Below are positions 1-12,576 of a stretch of DNA of 64,000 nt, piece after piece. The notes below the pieces were generated by a model, which saw only the letters and a list, made by a program, of their open reading frames with translations, was not told where the DNA came from and did no database searches. Location: positions 24,528,517-24,592,516 of the forward strand of contig NC_084587.1 in assembly GCF_033807715.1 (NCBI RefSeq). The letters are read 5' to 3'. The DNA comes from Cololabis saira (lineage: Eukaryota; Chordata; Actinopteri; Beloniformes; Belonidae). A program made the translations under genes and the position numbers. The number at the start of each line of letters is the position of its first letter. Position 1 is the stretch's first letter.

Positions 1-3000
1 CCAAAGCGTCTCCTTGGCTTTCCTCCTTGTGTTTTTGTTCGGCCTGACAGGGTTTATGAGGTGGATGACAACTGACGACGGGAGGGCATGAGGCTGCTTC
101 GTCAAAAATGTTGTGATGATGTTATTTCCAGAGAGTGAGGTGTTGGACTGAAGGCGAATTCAGACATCTGCCTGATCATACTAAATAACGTTTCTTTATT
201 CTGACTCAGTATCTCACTTTTATTGCTCACAACATATGGGTGATTTGTGCATATTGGTCAGCATCAGAACATTCTTAATAATGATTAAATCTTATTTATC
301 TTTTAAAACAGCATATATGCAGTCAGGGTGTAGTCAACTAAAATTAGCTGTCACGCAGTAATTAGGTGATGGAATATAGCTTTTCAAGTTGCAAGTGAAC
401 ACAGACAGTAAAGGAGCGCTCTCTCTGAAATAAAGTGTCTTACATCCTTACTTATTCTTGTGTTACTAAATGAAAGACACAGAACATTCATTAGCAAAGG
501 ACACACAATTAAATAGGATTTTCTTTCCTGAACTGAATGCCTGCCTCAACACTTTTCATGGTGGACTGGAGTGTGGTATTACTTGACTTCATGGGGCTCT
601 GATTCTGGAAATTGACTACAGTCTACAGTCATTTAGAGGTCTTTGGGCAATTTTACTGGAGGTTATGGAAGAGAGGAGTTCAAGGAATGGATAAACACCT
701 GTGACATTTCCTTCCAGCACAGCGTTCAAGGTATCGCTGAGCTACCTCTCGTGGTAGATTTTTTTGTGACTCCTGTCAGGAAAAATCTTTCACGCCGTTA
801 ACACGGCTGACATACTGTTTTTTTTAAGACATGGCTTCAAGCCTTCATTTAACAAATACACACTGACTGCATGGGTTGATTGAGACATTATTTATTGTGC
901 TTGGAAAATGGCCAAATTATAGCATGAATGTACTAAACATTTCCTTGGCATAAATCTTCTGAACACTAAATAATGCAGAGTGCGATCACATCAAAATGAC
1001 ACACTGTGGGTAGGTTCAATTGCACATCAAAAAAAATCCAAAAAACATAAATCCCAATGACATCCATGACCTCTTACAAACATATGTTACCCATCAAGGT
1101 TATAGCGGAAATAGATTATGTTGAAACTTTTATTGCCTGCTGCCTTTGAGGACGTGCTCAGTGCCAGTCTTTCTTTCTTTTTCTTTTAAGTACTCAGGCT
1201 TCTGTGTAATTATAAACCTCCTGAAACCAGTTATTTTGTGAGCCACCGAAAAGATTTTTCTTTCTACAAATAAATGGAAGCACTTTTGCAGGCATGTAAA
1301 AACCTAAAAAAGTCGACCTGAAAACATCTCTCTCCCTCTTTCCTGCTGCTCCACTGACATTTAATGTCCTTTCGCTCTGCGTGGTTACCACTTACAGTCT
1401 TTGGTCCGGCTCTGCCGACTCCTGCTGACTTGTTCTCCAGCTTTAGAGCACCACAAATCCCTCCCTCTGTTCCTGTGTCACCTCTCCCTAGCTTTCCACT
1501 CCAAATTCACTGTCTACACAGCTGGTTCAGCCTGGTCTTCACAGATCTTGACACATCCGTCCATTAGGTATGAAGGTTACAAGAGAGTAATTTATGGCCC
1601 CACTTGGGTACTTCTGCTGTTGGGCTGAAGAAGGCAGCTGGTCGGGGTGCAAGGATGACTCATCCACAGTTTCAGTTTTATATGTTTCCACTAGGTGGCA
1701 GTAAACACGCGCGGCTCTGTGCAACCAAACCACCCGATGATCTGTGTGGCATCTCTCCTACTGATTGGAAAAAGCAATCAGTAGTAAAGTGCACGAAAGT
1801 TTAAGACAGCATCCACTGATGACTCTAGTTTAAATATTTTTTTGGAGTAGTGAATCTATGCATCCTTCAGATGAATTATGTCCTGCGCAAATAAGGTTCT
1901 TCCCCAAAAAAGAAAAAAAAACTGTTAAAAAGAAAGGATAAAAATACAATACATGCTAAACTAATCAAGTTGTAGAAGGTATGAAGGAAAATATGAGTGA
2001 GAATTCTCACTCTCATTCACTTACTGCGTTTTAAAATGGTGATGTGGAGCGTTTAGTGTACAACAGCGCCGTTGCATCCCATGTGGTGTTTAATTTTTTC
2101 CAAAAAACTCCACTTCTTTTAATAAAGTTAGAGCATCCTTCATTCACTTTGAATACAGTTGTCTGGGTCATGAACAGAATATAGTTATTCTGTTCACACA
2201 GGGCAAAGAAAAATAAATAGAAAAAGAAAACCTGACGGTCTCTACGTTCCACACTTTGTCTGGCATCAAGTCAAAAAGCATCTGAGAGTGTGAGGGTAGC
2301 CGCTGAATAATTCAGTGTCTTGTATATTTTTAAACTCATCCTTACATTTATAATGCAGAGAAATTTGAATCATATGACACTGACACACTGTTAATCTTTC
2401 AGTCGCAGCACAGCTCTGTAGGCTTTTAGCAGTGAATCACCGCCAGCTAACAAATACACGGGAGCCTCTAAAGTGTGCACACAACACCCAACACACACAC
2501 ACTCACACCCGCAAACTTGAGTCCAGGACTATAGCAAGCATCATGACAATAACGTGCATTCATTTTCATGAAGATTTACTGTAACCTTAAACAAAAATGC
2601 CACTTGCCTCACCTCATTTATCTAAACACACAACCTTGGTTTAAGACTAAAATGTGTCTTTGCTTCAAATGTATTAAATATAATGGTTTAGATTATAAAG
2701 GCTTGTTTTTGTCCCCTATAAGAAAGACGAGCCATTATGCTGGGAATTTATACCCCCAACCCCCTCCACCCCCCTTTCCCCAGTACATCACTTAGCTATA
2801 TCCATGACTACCACTTCCCTAATCCCTCACCTCATCCTTAAAGTCTTCATACCAAATTTTATGATTTACACTATAGGGATTTATATGAGACATGCACACA
2901 CACGCGCACGCACACATCGAGGGGAGTGAGATTTTTTAAGCCTGTGTGCTCATTTCCTTCTAAATCTCCATAAGCACAGATGGCCTCGTCTCCCTCTCGC

Positions 3001-3321
3001 ATCTCTCTAACAGGGAAGAGTTACTCGATTTGACATCACCTGCTACAAACTGGCAAGAGTCCATCTGCAGCTTTTGAGGCTGCTCCAAAAGATCTACCAG
3101 TACAGACAATATACGGCATCATCATTATTCATACTAAACATTTTCTGAAGGTTTTAACCTGTATTTAATTGAAAACACCTCTGTTCATTGTGAACTGTGC
3201 TGTATACATCACACAGTGGAGTGGGAGAAAACACTATGGGACGGGACATGAATCACCCGCTGGATCTGAACCAGGTTTGAACCCAAATTCTCACAAGCAT
3301 ATGGTGATCATGTAATGAACT
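1..3321. other. Unassigned AT-rich non-coding DNA
   Basis: No gene, RNA or complete mobile element is recognised here. Open frames are short and lack protein-like composition. Small simple-sequence patches occur near 2484-2514 and 2888-2916 (CA-rich). Consistent with intergenic or intronic DNA; old repeats could be hidden. Confidence 0.5.
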
Positions 3322-3877
3322 GGGGCCTCATCTATAAAGCTTGCTTGCGCAGAAAAAGCGCCCGAAAGTTGCGGAAGCCGCCTTCTACGCAAATCCTCGG
3401 ATCTAAAAAGAAAAAACTAACCGAAAAATCTGCTTATCTTTACGGCAACTAGGACCCTCCCGTAAGAATTTACTTAAGACACGGGGAACTGGCGACGCAG
3501 GGTTTGAGGTGGTGAAATGAAGCCAGATTCATGTCATACTCTTAATAATGTCATCACATATCACAAAATATATCAGACTTAAAATAATAAAATAATAAAA
3601 TAAAATAATATAGCGCTGATCGTGTTCCTCTGTGTGTGAAGCTCAGTCAGTCAGGACTCTGGTGCTGCTGGAGCTGCAGCCGCGGTGCAGGACACGCCGG
3701 GAACCTCCTTCACCGCTTTAGGACAGAACAAATGAGGGGCTGCGTTTAGGGAGCCCCACGGAGCCCCTCATTTCTTTCCCCTCAGATTTGTTTTCATATA
3801 TATGAGTTTTACGGGCGCGTGAAACCTTTACGTGCGGCCCGCACGGTGCGGGTGTATGGTGCCCCGCGTTAAAACGA

Positions 3878-3934
3878 CGCAGAGCCTACGGCGTAGGGTA
3901 CGCGGCGACGCACACCTACGCCGTAGGCTCTGCG
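3878..3934. repeat. Perfect 20-bp inverted repeat inside copy 1
   Basis: Arms at 3878-3897 and 3915-3934 are exact reverse complements (arm begins CGCAGAGCCTACGG) with a 17-bp spacer. The second arm runs into a block, CTCTGCGTTGGTG followed by CAGAACCATAA, that recurs near 7736-7768. The sister element has a related short palindrome near 56826-56850. This may be a smaller palindromic element nested in the larger one. Confidence 0.85.
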
Positions 3935-3992
3935 TTGGTGACGCAGAACCATAAACCCGCCCTGAGCAGCTCTGAGGGGAGACGGGAGAGGA

Positions 3993-4012
3993 GGGGGGGG
4001 GGGGGGGGGGGG
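3993..4012 (+). repeat. Run of 20 G
   Basis: An uninterrupted homopolymer of 20 G follows a purine-rich lead-in. It is able in principle to form G-quadruplex, and its length in the assembly may be inaccurate. Confidence 0.9.
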
Positions 4013-4645
4013 TGAAGCGGGGCTGCGCGGCCGTTCTCGTATCGCTTTCATACAGTGTCTTGATAATTTGCAATTTAAGGCTGAGCCTACCGTTAGTTTT
4101 TAAACTGTAAAAAGTAAGGGGAAAATAAACATGATTTTGAAAAGACGGGGGGACGTGTGTCCCCCTGTTGCACCGGGGAACTCACGGCGTTCCGCGCAGC
4201 AACGGCGTGCTGCCACTCACTCGCTTTATTTTATACTATTTATTTTTCTACTTTTACTGTGACCACAAAATAATGTGGTTTTCCTGTCCTCCTCATCAAC
4301 AACATCTAGATCTCAGATCTCAGTGAAATTCAGTGGCACGGTGGCTCGACACGTTCATTCATTCATTCTGAAGCCAAACAGGTTGCGCATGCTCAGCAGG
4401 CTCATTCATATGCAAAATGATTCCATTTTCGGTAGAAAGTGGGCGTGTTGAGGGCGGGACACCAGGCGGATTCACGTGCGCAGCCTTCCAGCTGGACTGT
4501 GATTTATAAAGAGAACCTTACGTGGAAGTCTGCGTGCACGCGGTTTTATAGATCCGGATTTTTTTTTGCGCCCGGCATTTTCGGCTTTTGAGCGTACGTG
4601 CACTTTTAGTATGAATCCTACGCAGTCCATTTTAAATGAGGCCCC

Positions 4646-5760
4646 TGTTCTCTGTGGTGCTCTCTGCAAGGTATTCTCTCCGACATATTGAAGAGGGTCT
4701 GTTCACAGCAAAGTAGGATTTTCACTTTACAACACACGCATATGCACATGTACGCACATCTTTTCCATTACCTCTCCTGCTCTCTGGGCAGTAAATTATT
4801 ATTTCATCAAATAAAAATTGCACACTGATTTTAACATAGACCCATGTCCGCTAACATCTTTCCTTAAAATTGTCACCGTGAATGTAGAACATTGCCGATA
4901 TTGCTGCACATTCAGCTGATTTGTTTCGGCATCCTGTATATACATCCCAAATATGTGTTAGGAAATGTAATACATAGTGGTGAGAGAGCCTGCACTACTA
5001 TACAAACAGATTTTCATTCGAGCACCATGAACAACATCTCCAGTGTTGACTTAAAATGTTCTTATCAAAGGAATCGTCAAAATCAAAAGGGAATGTCGGC
5101 ACATGAGTTCAATTACATATATGCTGAAATTACGTTTCACCACATGAGGTAGGTGTGACAACTATTTCAAGTTTATTTTTGTAGGCACCGTTACATAGAT
5201 TTAATGTAGCTAATCCACTAAAGAATTCCAAGCTTAATGGTTACTAGATGCTATTCAAATCTAGGTCCTTAATTTAAAAGAACTTTTAATGGTCATCAAT
5301 CATTAGCTTTCCCCTGCAGTGTCTGAATTTCCCACTATAATGCAAATTGGCTGCAAATTAATGCAATTTGTAGAAGACATTGTCAAGAGAGGGATTCAAG
5401 CTGCCATTACAAGAGGGACTCAAGAGGAATTGATTATATTTCTAACCTGACGACAGTAAGGAAAAAAAAAATAGGACTGGACATACTGATTGCATGGCCT
5501 CCTGCATCTTGTACTCGTTCTATTTCTAATGGTTTTTTTTGTTTTAAATCATTAAAATGTCTTTTATGTATGGAACATACTGGTTTAATCTGAGTGGACT
5601 GAGGTTTTTAATTAGAGTGGCCAATGTCATCTTGAAAATAATAAGCTGCACGGACACAGTTCAAGCGGAAAATCAAAGCATAATTCTTTGTCGATGTTGT
5701 GAACCTATCAAGTTCCTTCCTTTTGTTGGTTCACCATAGTTTTCCCTTGTTTTAGAGAAG
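4646..5760. other. Unassigned AT-rich non-coding DNA
   Basis: No gene or repeat family recognised. An 86-residue open frame at 4892-5152 has no recognisable domain and is probably chance. Confidence 0.5.

Positions 5761-5817
<57 letters not shown>
5761..5817 (+). repeat. (CAT)n microsatellite
   Basis: About nineteen uninterrupted CAT units, ending in AATAAATT. Likely length-polymorphic. Confidence 0.97.
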
Positions 5818-7034
5818 AATAAATTATGTTTTATCATGTTTCACGCATTTATTTGTTTTTCCTTGTTCAATTACATTATGCATTCAATTATTCAGTAATG
5901 TGTTTAAAGAGATCAGAATGTGTAACACAGTTAATGTGTGTTTAATTATTGTCCAGACCACATGTGGATTGATTAATAACTTCAAAGCGTTAACTTCCCT
6001 CCAAGTAAATGTTGTGTACTAATTCACATTAAATGATCTATTAATATTATAATATTAAAGGGGAGATGAATATGACATTTTCAATGTGTAAGAGCATATA
6101 CATATGTAACATATACTACAGAACCAAAAACTAACAAAACACAACCATAGATTAGTTTCCAGCAGCATAAGCCTGGAAAATTTGTTTTCGGTGAGCTATT
6201 CTGATTTTCAGGATTTTGTGACATCACAGAGCCAGATCTGAGTTGAATTAACCAGCTTTCTTATACATTTCAAACATCCAACTTCACCTTCTCCAACATT
6301 TGTTGTTTCAGGTAGTTAACACTGACTTCCAAAGATACACGACTCACGTCGTCAAGTGGGGGGAGTCAAGTGTCTGGCCCGGCCCCATAAACATTGGCTG
6401 CTATGCACAAAGATGTAAAGAGCAGCTTAAAATAGATCTGTTGCACTTATCTGTGAACAATATATCATATATCTATACCATTATTTGGTAGGCTGGGTAG
6501 AAAATCTAGTGTAGGTTTTGCATGGCTCAGTCCAGAATCTCACCGGAGAAAGAAGCAGCCTGTGGTGAGGTCGGGTACCGCGGAGAAGGCAAAAGCAAAT
6601 ACAATTTGTACCATCTGACAGTAAGCTTGAAAATGCTTAGCCCAGCCTGACTGTCTTTTGTATTTTATAATCTGGCAGCGAGTGGATGCATTAACCAGGT
6701 ATTTATGTAGGAGGTGAGTGATGAGCTGCGGCTGTGTCCCGACCTACACACACACCAAGTCTTGCTCCTGCAATTAAGCACACTGAGGTGCGTGATAGAG
6801 AAACAGAAGCCAGAATTCCTAAGCAGAGGCAGCCCGTATGACAAATCAAGTATAAAACAAGGAAACAAAACATGCATTAAAAAGCTTCTTTTTTTATGTA
6901 TTCACACCAATTCCGTTTTGTTCACAGACATAAGAGCTGAGGGAACACACTGGACAGCAGACAAACAACCATGCATGCTCACACTGACTCCTGTTTAGAA
7001 TAATCTGTAAACCTAACATGGATGTTTTTGAACT
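5818..7034. other. Unassigned non-coding DNA
   Basis: AT-rich. Short open frames at 6300-6491 and 6714-6998 show no domain. No repeat family recognised. Confidence 0.45.
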
Positions 7035-7165
7035 GTGGCAGGAAGATGAGAGCCTTAAGAAAATCCCCGCAGGAATGAGCAGAACATGCAAACAGAAAGG
7101 CTTCAATTGGGATTTAAACCAGGAAACGTCTTGCTGCAGGGCAACAGTGCTGACTAATGCAACAT
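7035..7165 (-). repeat. Degenerate tRNA-derived SINE relic
   Basis: The order of blocks matches a very common fish SINE read on the minus strand: a 'GAGAACATGCAAAC'-like block, 'CAGAAAGGC', a decayed B-box equivalent around GGGATTTAAACCAGGA, then 'CAACAGTGCTGACTAATGCA' where the A-box side lies. The B box has lost its usual GGTTCGA core, so it should not be transcribed by RNA polymerase III. Assignment rests on recalled consensus. Confidence 0.6.
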
Positions 7166-7600
7166 GGAACATTTCAATCTTTACAAGACTTTGACATTAA
7201 ATGACACAGAAAAGGTTATAATGAAAGAGAATGTCATGTACATGTACAGTTTCTGAGAAAATAAATCCTTTTTTTTTCAAAAACATATCTGAAATGATAA
7301 ACAGAACAATGGTAAAATAACACCCCCTTGTTATGCTACAAAAAAATCATTAGAGATAAGCTGGATTATTGTCACAAAAAAGCACACAATGAGGCAAAAA
7401 TATGAAGATAAATATGATGGTAATTAAATGAAATGCGGAGCAAAATAATGAACATTAGCGGGAAAACAAATGAATAATGTTTTTATTTCCTTTAGCCTAT
7501 CTTTTGCAGAAAGTTAAGAAAAATAATTATAAGTAATAATATTTAAAAGTCTAAATAATGTGATCTTGAAAGCAAGCAGCAAGCAGTTTCTTTGATTCAC
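7166..7600. other. AT-rich non-coding DNA
   Basis: Nothing recognised. A/T-rich with several homopolymer runs. Confidence 0.5.
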
Positions 7601-8330
7601 TGTGACCGGAAAAGTCGGATAAACCATTCAGGAAAAGATCGCACCCCCTAGCGCTCTGGGAGGGTATTGCCCCGCAGTGAAATGGAGTGTTGGAGAAGTC
7701 CGAAGGTTTCACGACGGCGTCACGGCAACAGCGCGTACTCTGCGTTGGTGTAGTGCAGAACCATAATCCAGCCTTGACACACCGGGTCGTAGCGGATTTG
7801 GTCATGATGTTGTGTTTTGTGATTAATAAGCACAGTTTTTAATTATTTTGCGTTGGATCGATGTAGCAAATAAAATCGTTCAGACCATCCAGCCCCTCAA
7901 CCATCGTACGTTTGTGTGTACACGAAAGTACAATCTGCATTGAGGGTTCTTGCTTCGGGAATCCCGGTCTGTGATTGGACGCTGCCTCGGCGTCGCTGCT
8001 GCTCATTTGCATAAAGTTGAGATTTTTCAACTTCAAATTGACGCGCTGCTCCCGCTGCCTCTCGACGCGCATTTTCATAGAAAATGAATGGCAGCCGGCT
8101 GCCTATGATGCCCGTGACGCTTTCAGTGTGAATCCAGAGTTAGTCATTCCTGGGCATTGCTCACCCTCTACCAACCCCGGGAGGTCCTGCACTGAGCTCA
8201 GGTCTCCCCCTTACCTGAGGAGTGAGCAGGCCACTTCTTTTCCCCAAAAGGGTGGGGCTTCTCTGGCCGGACGTAGCACGTGGAAGGATCACGTTATTCC
8301 AGCCATGGCTGGAATAACGTGGCAGGAAAA
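7601..8330. repeat. GC-rich composite of dispersed repeat fragments
   Basis: Base composition jumps above the AT-rich neighbours. 7736-7768 repeats the block CTCTGCGTTGGTG...CAGAACCATAA found inside the element at 3322-4645. The stretch with CTCATTTGCATAAAGTTGAG followed by ACGCGC-rich sequence (about 8005-8130) resembles a non-autonomous fish repeat I recognise but cannot name. The 121-residue plus frame and the 71- to 84-residue minus frames are probably repeat artefacts. Confidence 0.5.
8290..8321. repeat. Perfect 32-bp palindrome
   Basis: 16-bp arms meet without a spacer around CCATGG. The left arm is CACGTTATTCCAGCCA. The exact symmetry implies a recent origin or a functional hairpin or dimer site. 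No surrounding gene explains it. Confidence 0.95.
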
Positions 8331-9603
8331 ACAATGTTGACTGTGTCGTTGATCTGCTACAGGCTTTCAGACACAAAGTGCTTAGCTTTCAACACAATCT
8401 ACTTTGTAATTTACAATACGAGTAAGAGACTAGGTGCATTTCACTTCACGAGGGACTGCGCAGCACTGATTTGACATGATGCATGATGGTCGTGACATAA
8501 TGCTTAATGGTTCACAATCTTGGCTGGCTTTTGTCTGCATCAGAGAACATCACCATGTCTCATGATATTAAAACATCAAGGGAAAGAAGTAGCTGCAGTC
8601 AAGATGGGTCAAGCACTGCAGTTGCTCTCCCCTGACTGCACCTGCTGGGAATCACCTTTGTGACAACACAAATTATGCTCATGTCATGCACATCTTAACA
8701 TCTTTATGTTTTGTATCTTTTACACCGGATTTATGTTTCTTGTGAGCTAGTTTTCTATAAATAAAGGGTACCTGATATTAACTCTTACCTAACATATTAT
8801 TTTAAGAAGGAAAACTTTCAGACCAGTTGTTTTTTTCACATCTTATGGCATTGTTAAAAATAGAAGGGACTTACTGACACCGCATTACCAACCAGTCTTA
8901 TTCTTCTTGCTTAATCTTAATGCTATAAAAAATTGTGTCTGGATTATGCATCAAGACACTTTTCAGACACAAATTTGCATGTTAGGATTTTTGTAAACCC
9001 TTGTAATGGAAGCCTGCGGAAAGCTTCAATCTCATCCTGACACACATTAAACCAGAGTAGGGTTGCCTTCCCTCTTAACTATCAGAAATTATCGGAGTTG
9101 GCGAGCAGACAGACAAGTAATGCCTGAGGAGAAATTTCTTCTGTTGCTTATAAACAGAGGTAACAGAGGACAGAGAATCTCTCTCCTTAATTACGAACCT
9201 CAGTAACCAATCTCCTTGCCTCTTCAATTTTTTCTAATCAAAAGCCACTAGAACAAATTTGTTCATTTGCATTTGAGGCATCAAGAAAAATACAATCAAT
9301 ATTCTGTATTCCTGTATCTATTAGTGACATGCAACTTATTTTAATTCAACTGAAATACAATATACAATTTACATGTACCTAGGGAGGAAAATACAAACTG
9401 TGATGGCAATCTTTTTCTACTGAGACTTAATAGAAAACAATCAGGTATCCTTCAGGATTCTCTTGTGTTTAAAAAGATTTTGCAATTTATTTTTTAAACA
9501 GATTTCATTGATTCACAGGATGACAGCTGTGAGCTACTGAAAGACTGACCTCAGTTCCACAAAAAGGAAAGTTACGACTTTTCTTATTGCTGTATTATTT
9601 TCC
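8331..9603. other. Unassigned AT-rich non-coding DNA
   Basis: No gene, RNA or repeat family recognised. Confidence 0.5.
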
Positions 9604-10430
9604 CCACATATTCAAATCAATTCAGCTTTATTTATAAACCACCACATCAAGATAAATGTCATCTAAAAGCTCTTCAAAAAACTCATTTGAAATTAGTCCA
9701 ATTACTACAAAGCCAATAAAAATAATGATAACAATTATTGCTCTGCCAATGAAACCAACAGATTGCATCAAAACGTTTCTTGGACGTAATCCTCCATCCT
9801 GAGCAAGCACCAGGGGACTGTGGAAAGGGAAAAGTCCCATTTAACAGGAAGAAACCTCTGGCAGAACCAGAGTTAGGAAGGACGGCCATCTGCCTCGGCC
9901 GGTTGGAGGTCGAGAGGACAGGAAAGAGGAGAGAACGGGAACAACTATGAATCAGGAACACAGGTCATTAATACAGGTGGAGCAGAAGAGAACAGAGTGA
10001 GGTGAGGTGAATCATGGGAGGTCCCCAGATGTTTCAGCGCAACTGAGCCATCCCTGACTATGAGCTTTATCAAAACATTTTTTTTGGGCTTCATCTTAAA
10101 GATAGAGAGGGCATCTGCTTCCTGAGCACAAACTGGCATCTGGTTCCAGAAGAGAGGGACCTGATAACTGAAGGCTCTACCTCCCATTCTACTTTTAGAA
10201 ACTCTAGGAACCACAAGTAAACTGTCTGAAAATATGGAACAATGAGCTCTTTAAGAGATGATGGCGCTTGGTCATTAAGAGCTTATTATATGAGGAGAAT
10301 CATTTTAAATTCTTTTCTTGATTTTATAGGTAGCCAAAGAAGATGGAAATACGATATCTCATGCCATTCTCATCAGAGCCCTGGCTGCAGCATTTTGGAT
10401 GAGTGGAAGGTTTCTTACTGAATTTTTTTG
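9604..10430 (+). repeat. Dispersed fish repeat, class unresolved
   Basis: Starts with CAATTCAGCTTTATTTAT. Continues through blocks typical of a very common teleost repeat: AACAGGAAGAAACCTCTGGCAG, then GGCCATCTGCCTCGGCCGG, 'GAGAGGACAGGAAAGAGGAG', and later 'GCCCTGGCTGCAGCATTTTGGAT'. The open frames at 9628-10214 are shadows of the repeat. Boundaries are approximate and I cannot say whether it is the 3' part of a LINE or another class. Confidence 0.65.
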
Positions 10431-11445
<1,015 letters not shown>

Positions 11446-11564
11446 CCACTCACGCACATGCATGCTTACACTCACAGAGCTCAGCCTGTGTCGGAGCTCA
11501 ACCACGACACTCTTATAATAATGTGAAAAACAAGCATTGTCTCCTGTTTTAATTTACCGGCACG

Positions 11565-11740
11565 CATAGGTGTGCAATTTGTATTTATTTGTATTGTATT
11601 TATTTATTTAGCACAATTTAAAAAATAGTGCAAGGAGGGAAACGAAGCCCAGAGGGCTTGTACAGAGTTCCACTCCCGTCATCTACTGTAAACAGAAAAT
11701 TAAATGTACAAACAGGTACAGGAATAAACTGACATCACAT
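11565..11740 (-). mobile_element. 3' tail fragment of a LINE
   Basis: Read on the minus strand, the block GGAACTCTGTACAAGCC, 'CTCTGGGCTTCGTTTCC' and an A-rich tail of AATAAATA/AATAC units at the low-coordinate end resemble the 3' UTR and terminal repeat of a fish non-LTR element. No coding part remains. Clade unresolved. Confidence 0.45.
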
Positions 11741-12415
11741 CATTTGAGGGCAAGTCCCACTTTGTTTAAAATATATGAAAAAAATATAAACTAAAGTGTC
11801 ATTTGTGTAAGACATTAAAAAAAAAACTGTTGTCAACAGACTTAAACTAACTGCTTCATTTGGTAATAAGTAAATGAATTAAGTTTTCCTGATATAAGCC
11901 CGCAAGTTTTATTTGAAAACATATGTTGTTAACCTTTTAAATCAGTTTTATTTCAGTGTACACTTGCAGAAGTGTCTACGAGTATAAATGTTCAGCTCTA
12001 CATTAATTCCCCTTAGATCCAGATGTCACACGTCAAAATGATGAGTGCTGATATCTGATGCAACAATGGGAAATAAAAACTGGAGATGTTGAACAGTCAT
12101 TATTGTGGAGCAAAACAGCTGTTGCAGGTTTATAATCAGAGTGGCCTCAAAGCAAAAAGAAAAAAAAAATCAAGTTTCTGTCAGCTCTGCCAATGTCTGC
12201 TAATGGATTCACCAACTCTTTGAAATGCTTGACTGTCCTACCGTGTTAATTGCTGGGTCTGCTGCTGTGGTTTTACAACAGCAAGACTGAAACAAAGCAG
12301 GAAACTTGCTGATCACAAAATCCAAGAGCAGTAATACGACTCATACTCCTCAGTGGAAATGAAGCGTTGTGTGAACTATAATGTCAGGTCTGCTGCTTGC
12401 TTAAATTGATTCATT
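11741..12415. other. Unassigned non-coding DNA
   Basis: Nothing recognised except a 32-bp segment at 12374-12405 repeated near 14571-14601. Confidence 0.45.
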
Positions 12416-12576
12416 TTAATACATTTCCCATTGGGGATTATCAAAGGATTTTTTTGAATATGGTTTCAACTGAAGTGAGTCCCACGAATTGTCGAACATT
12501 GGAATAAATGGACCAATGGTGTTTTTATTCTGGTCGTGAAACACTGGACTAGTTCTTCGCCCTTTCATAGATTCCC
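12416..12576 (-). CDS. Candidate terminal coding exon, gene unidentified
   Basis: On the minus strand a pyrimidine-rich tract (TTTTCTCTTTATCCTTAG) ends in AG at 12578-12577 and would be a good splice acceptor. It is followed by an open frame, phase 1, of about 53 residues to a TAA stop at 12416-12418. The predicted tail is hydrophilic and begins ESMKGRRTSPVF. It ends with FDNSWDSLQLKPY and a Phe-Asp-Asn-Pro-Gln-Trp-Glu-Met-Tyr terminus, resembling the Asn-Pro/Tyr-bearing cytoplasmic tails of membrane receptors. I do not recognise the gene. No adjoining exon was found, so it could be chance. Confidence 0.3.

Larger units (their letters stand above)
3322..4645 (+). mobile_element. Non-autonomous inverted-repeat DNA element, copy 1
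   Basis: The ends are inverted: GGGGCCTCAT at the left and ATGAGGCCCC at the right. Most of the length aligns by eye with 56317-57477 in the same orientation: left terminal block, the 'GGGGAACTGGCGACGCAG' block, the 'GTGAAATGAAGCCAGATTC' block, a CAG/CTG-rich block and the right subterminal block. That similarity plus mirrored ends makes a transposon copy the best reading. No transposase frame is visible; frames inside are CpG-rich artefacts. No target-site duplication could be found, so the superfamily is unassigned. The middle holds a 20-bp perfect hairpin and a run of 20 G. Confidence 0.82.

Noticed and set aside
3828..4073. Pro/Arg-rich minus-strand frames of 60-81 residues
   Set aside because: Inside the inverted-repeat element across the G run and hairpin; composition artefact.
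5761..5817. CRISPR-like regular repeat
   Set aside because: Pure trinucleotide microsatellite with no spacers; the same applies to the AGT array at 33217-33273.
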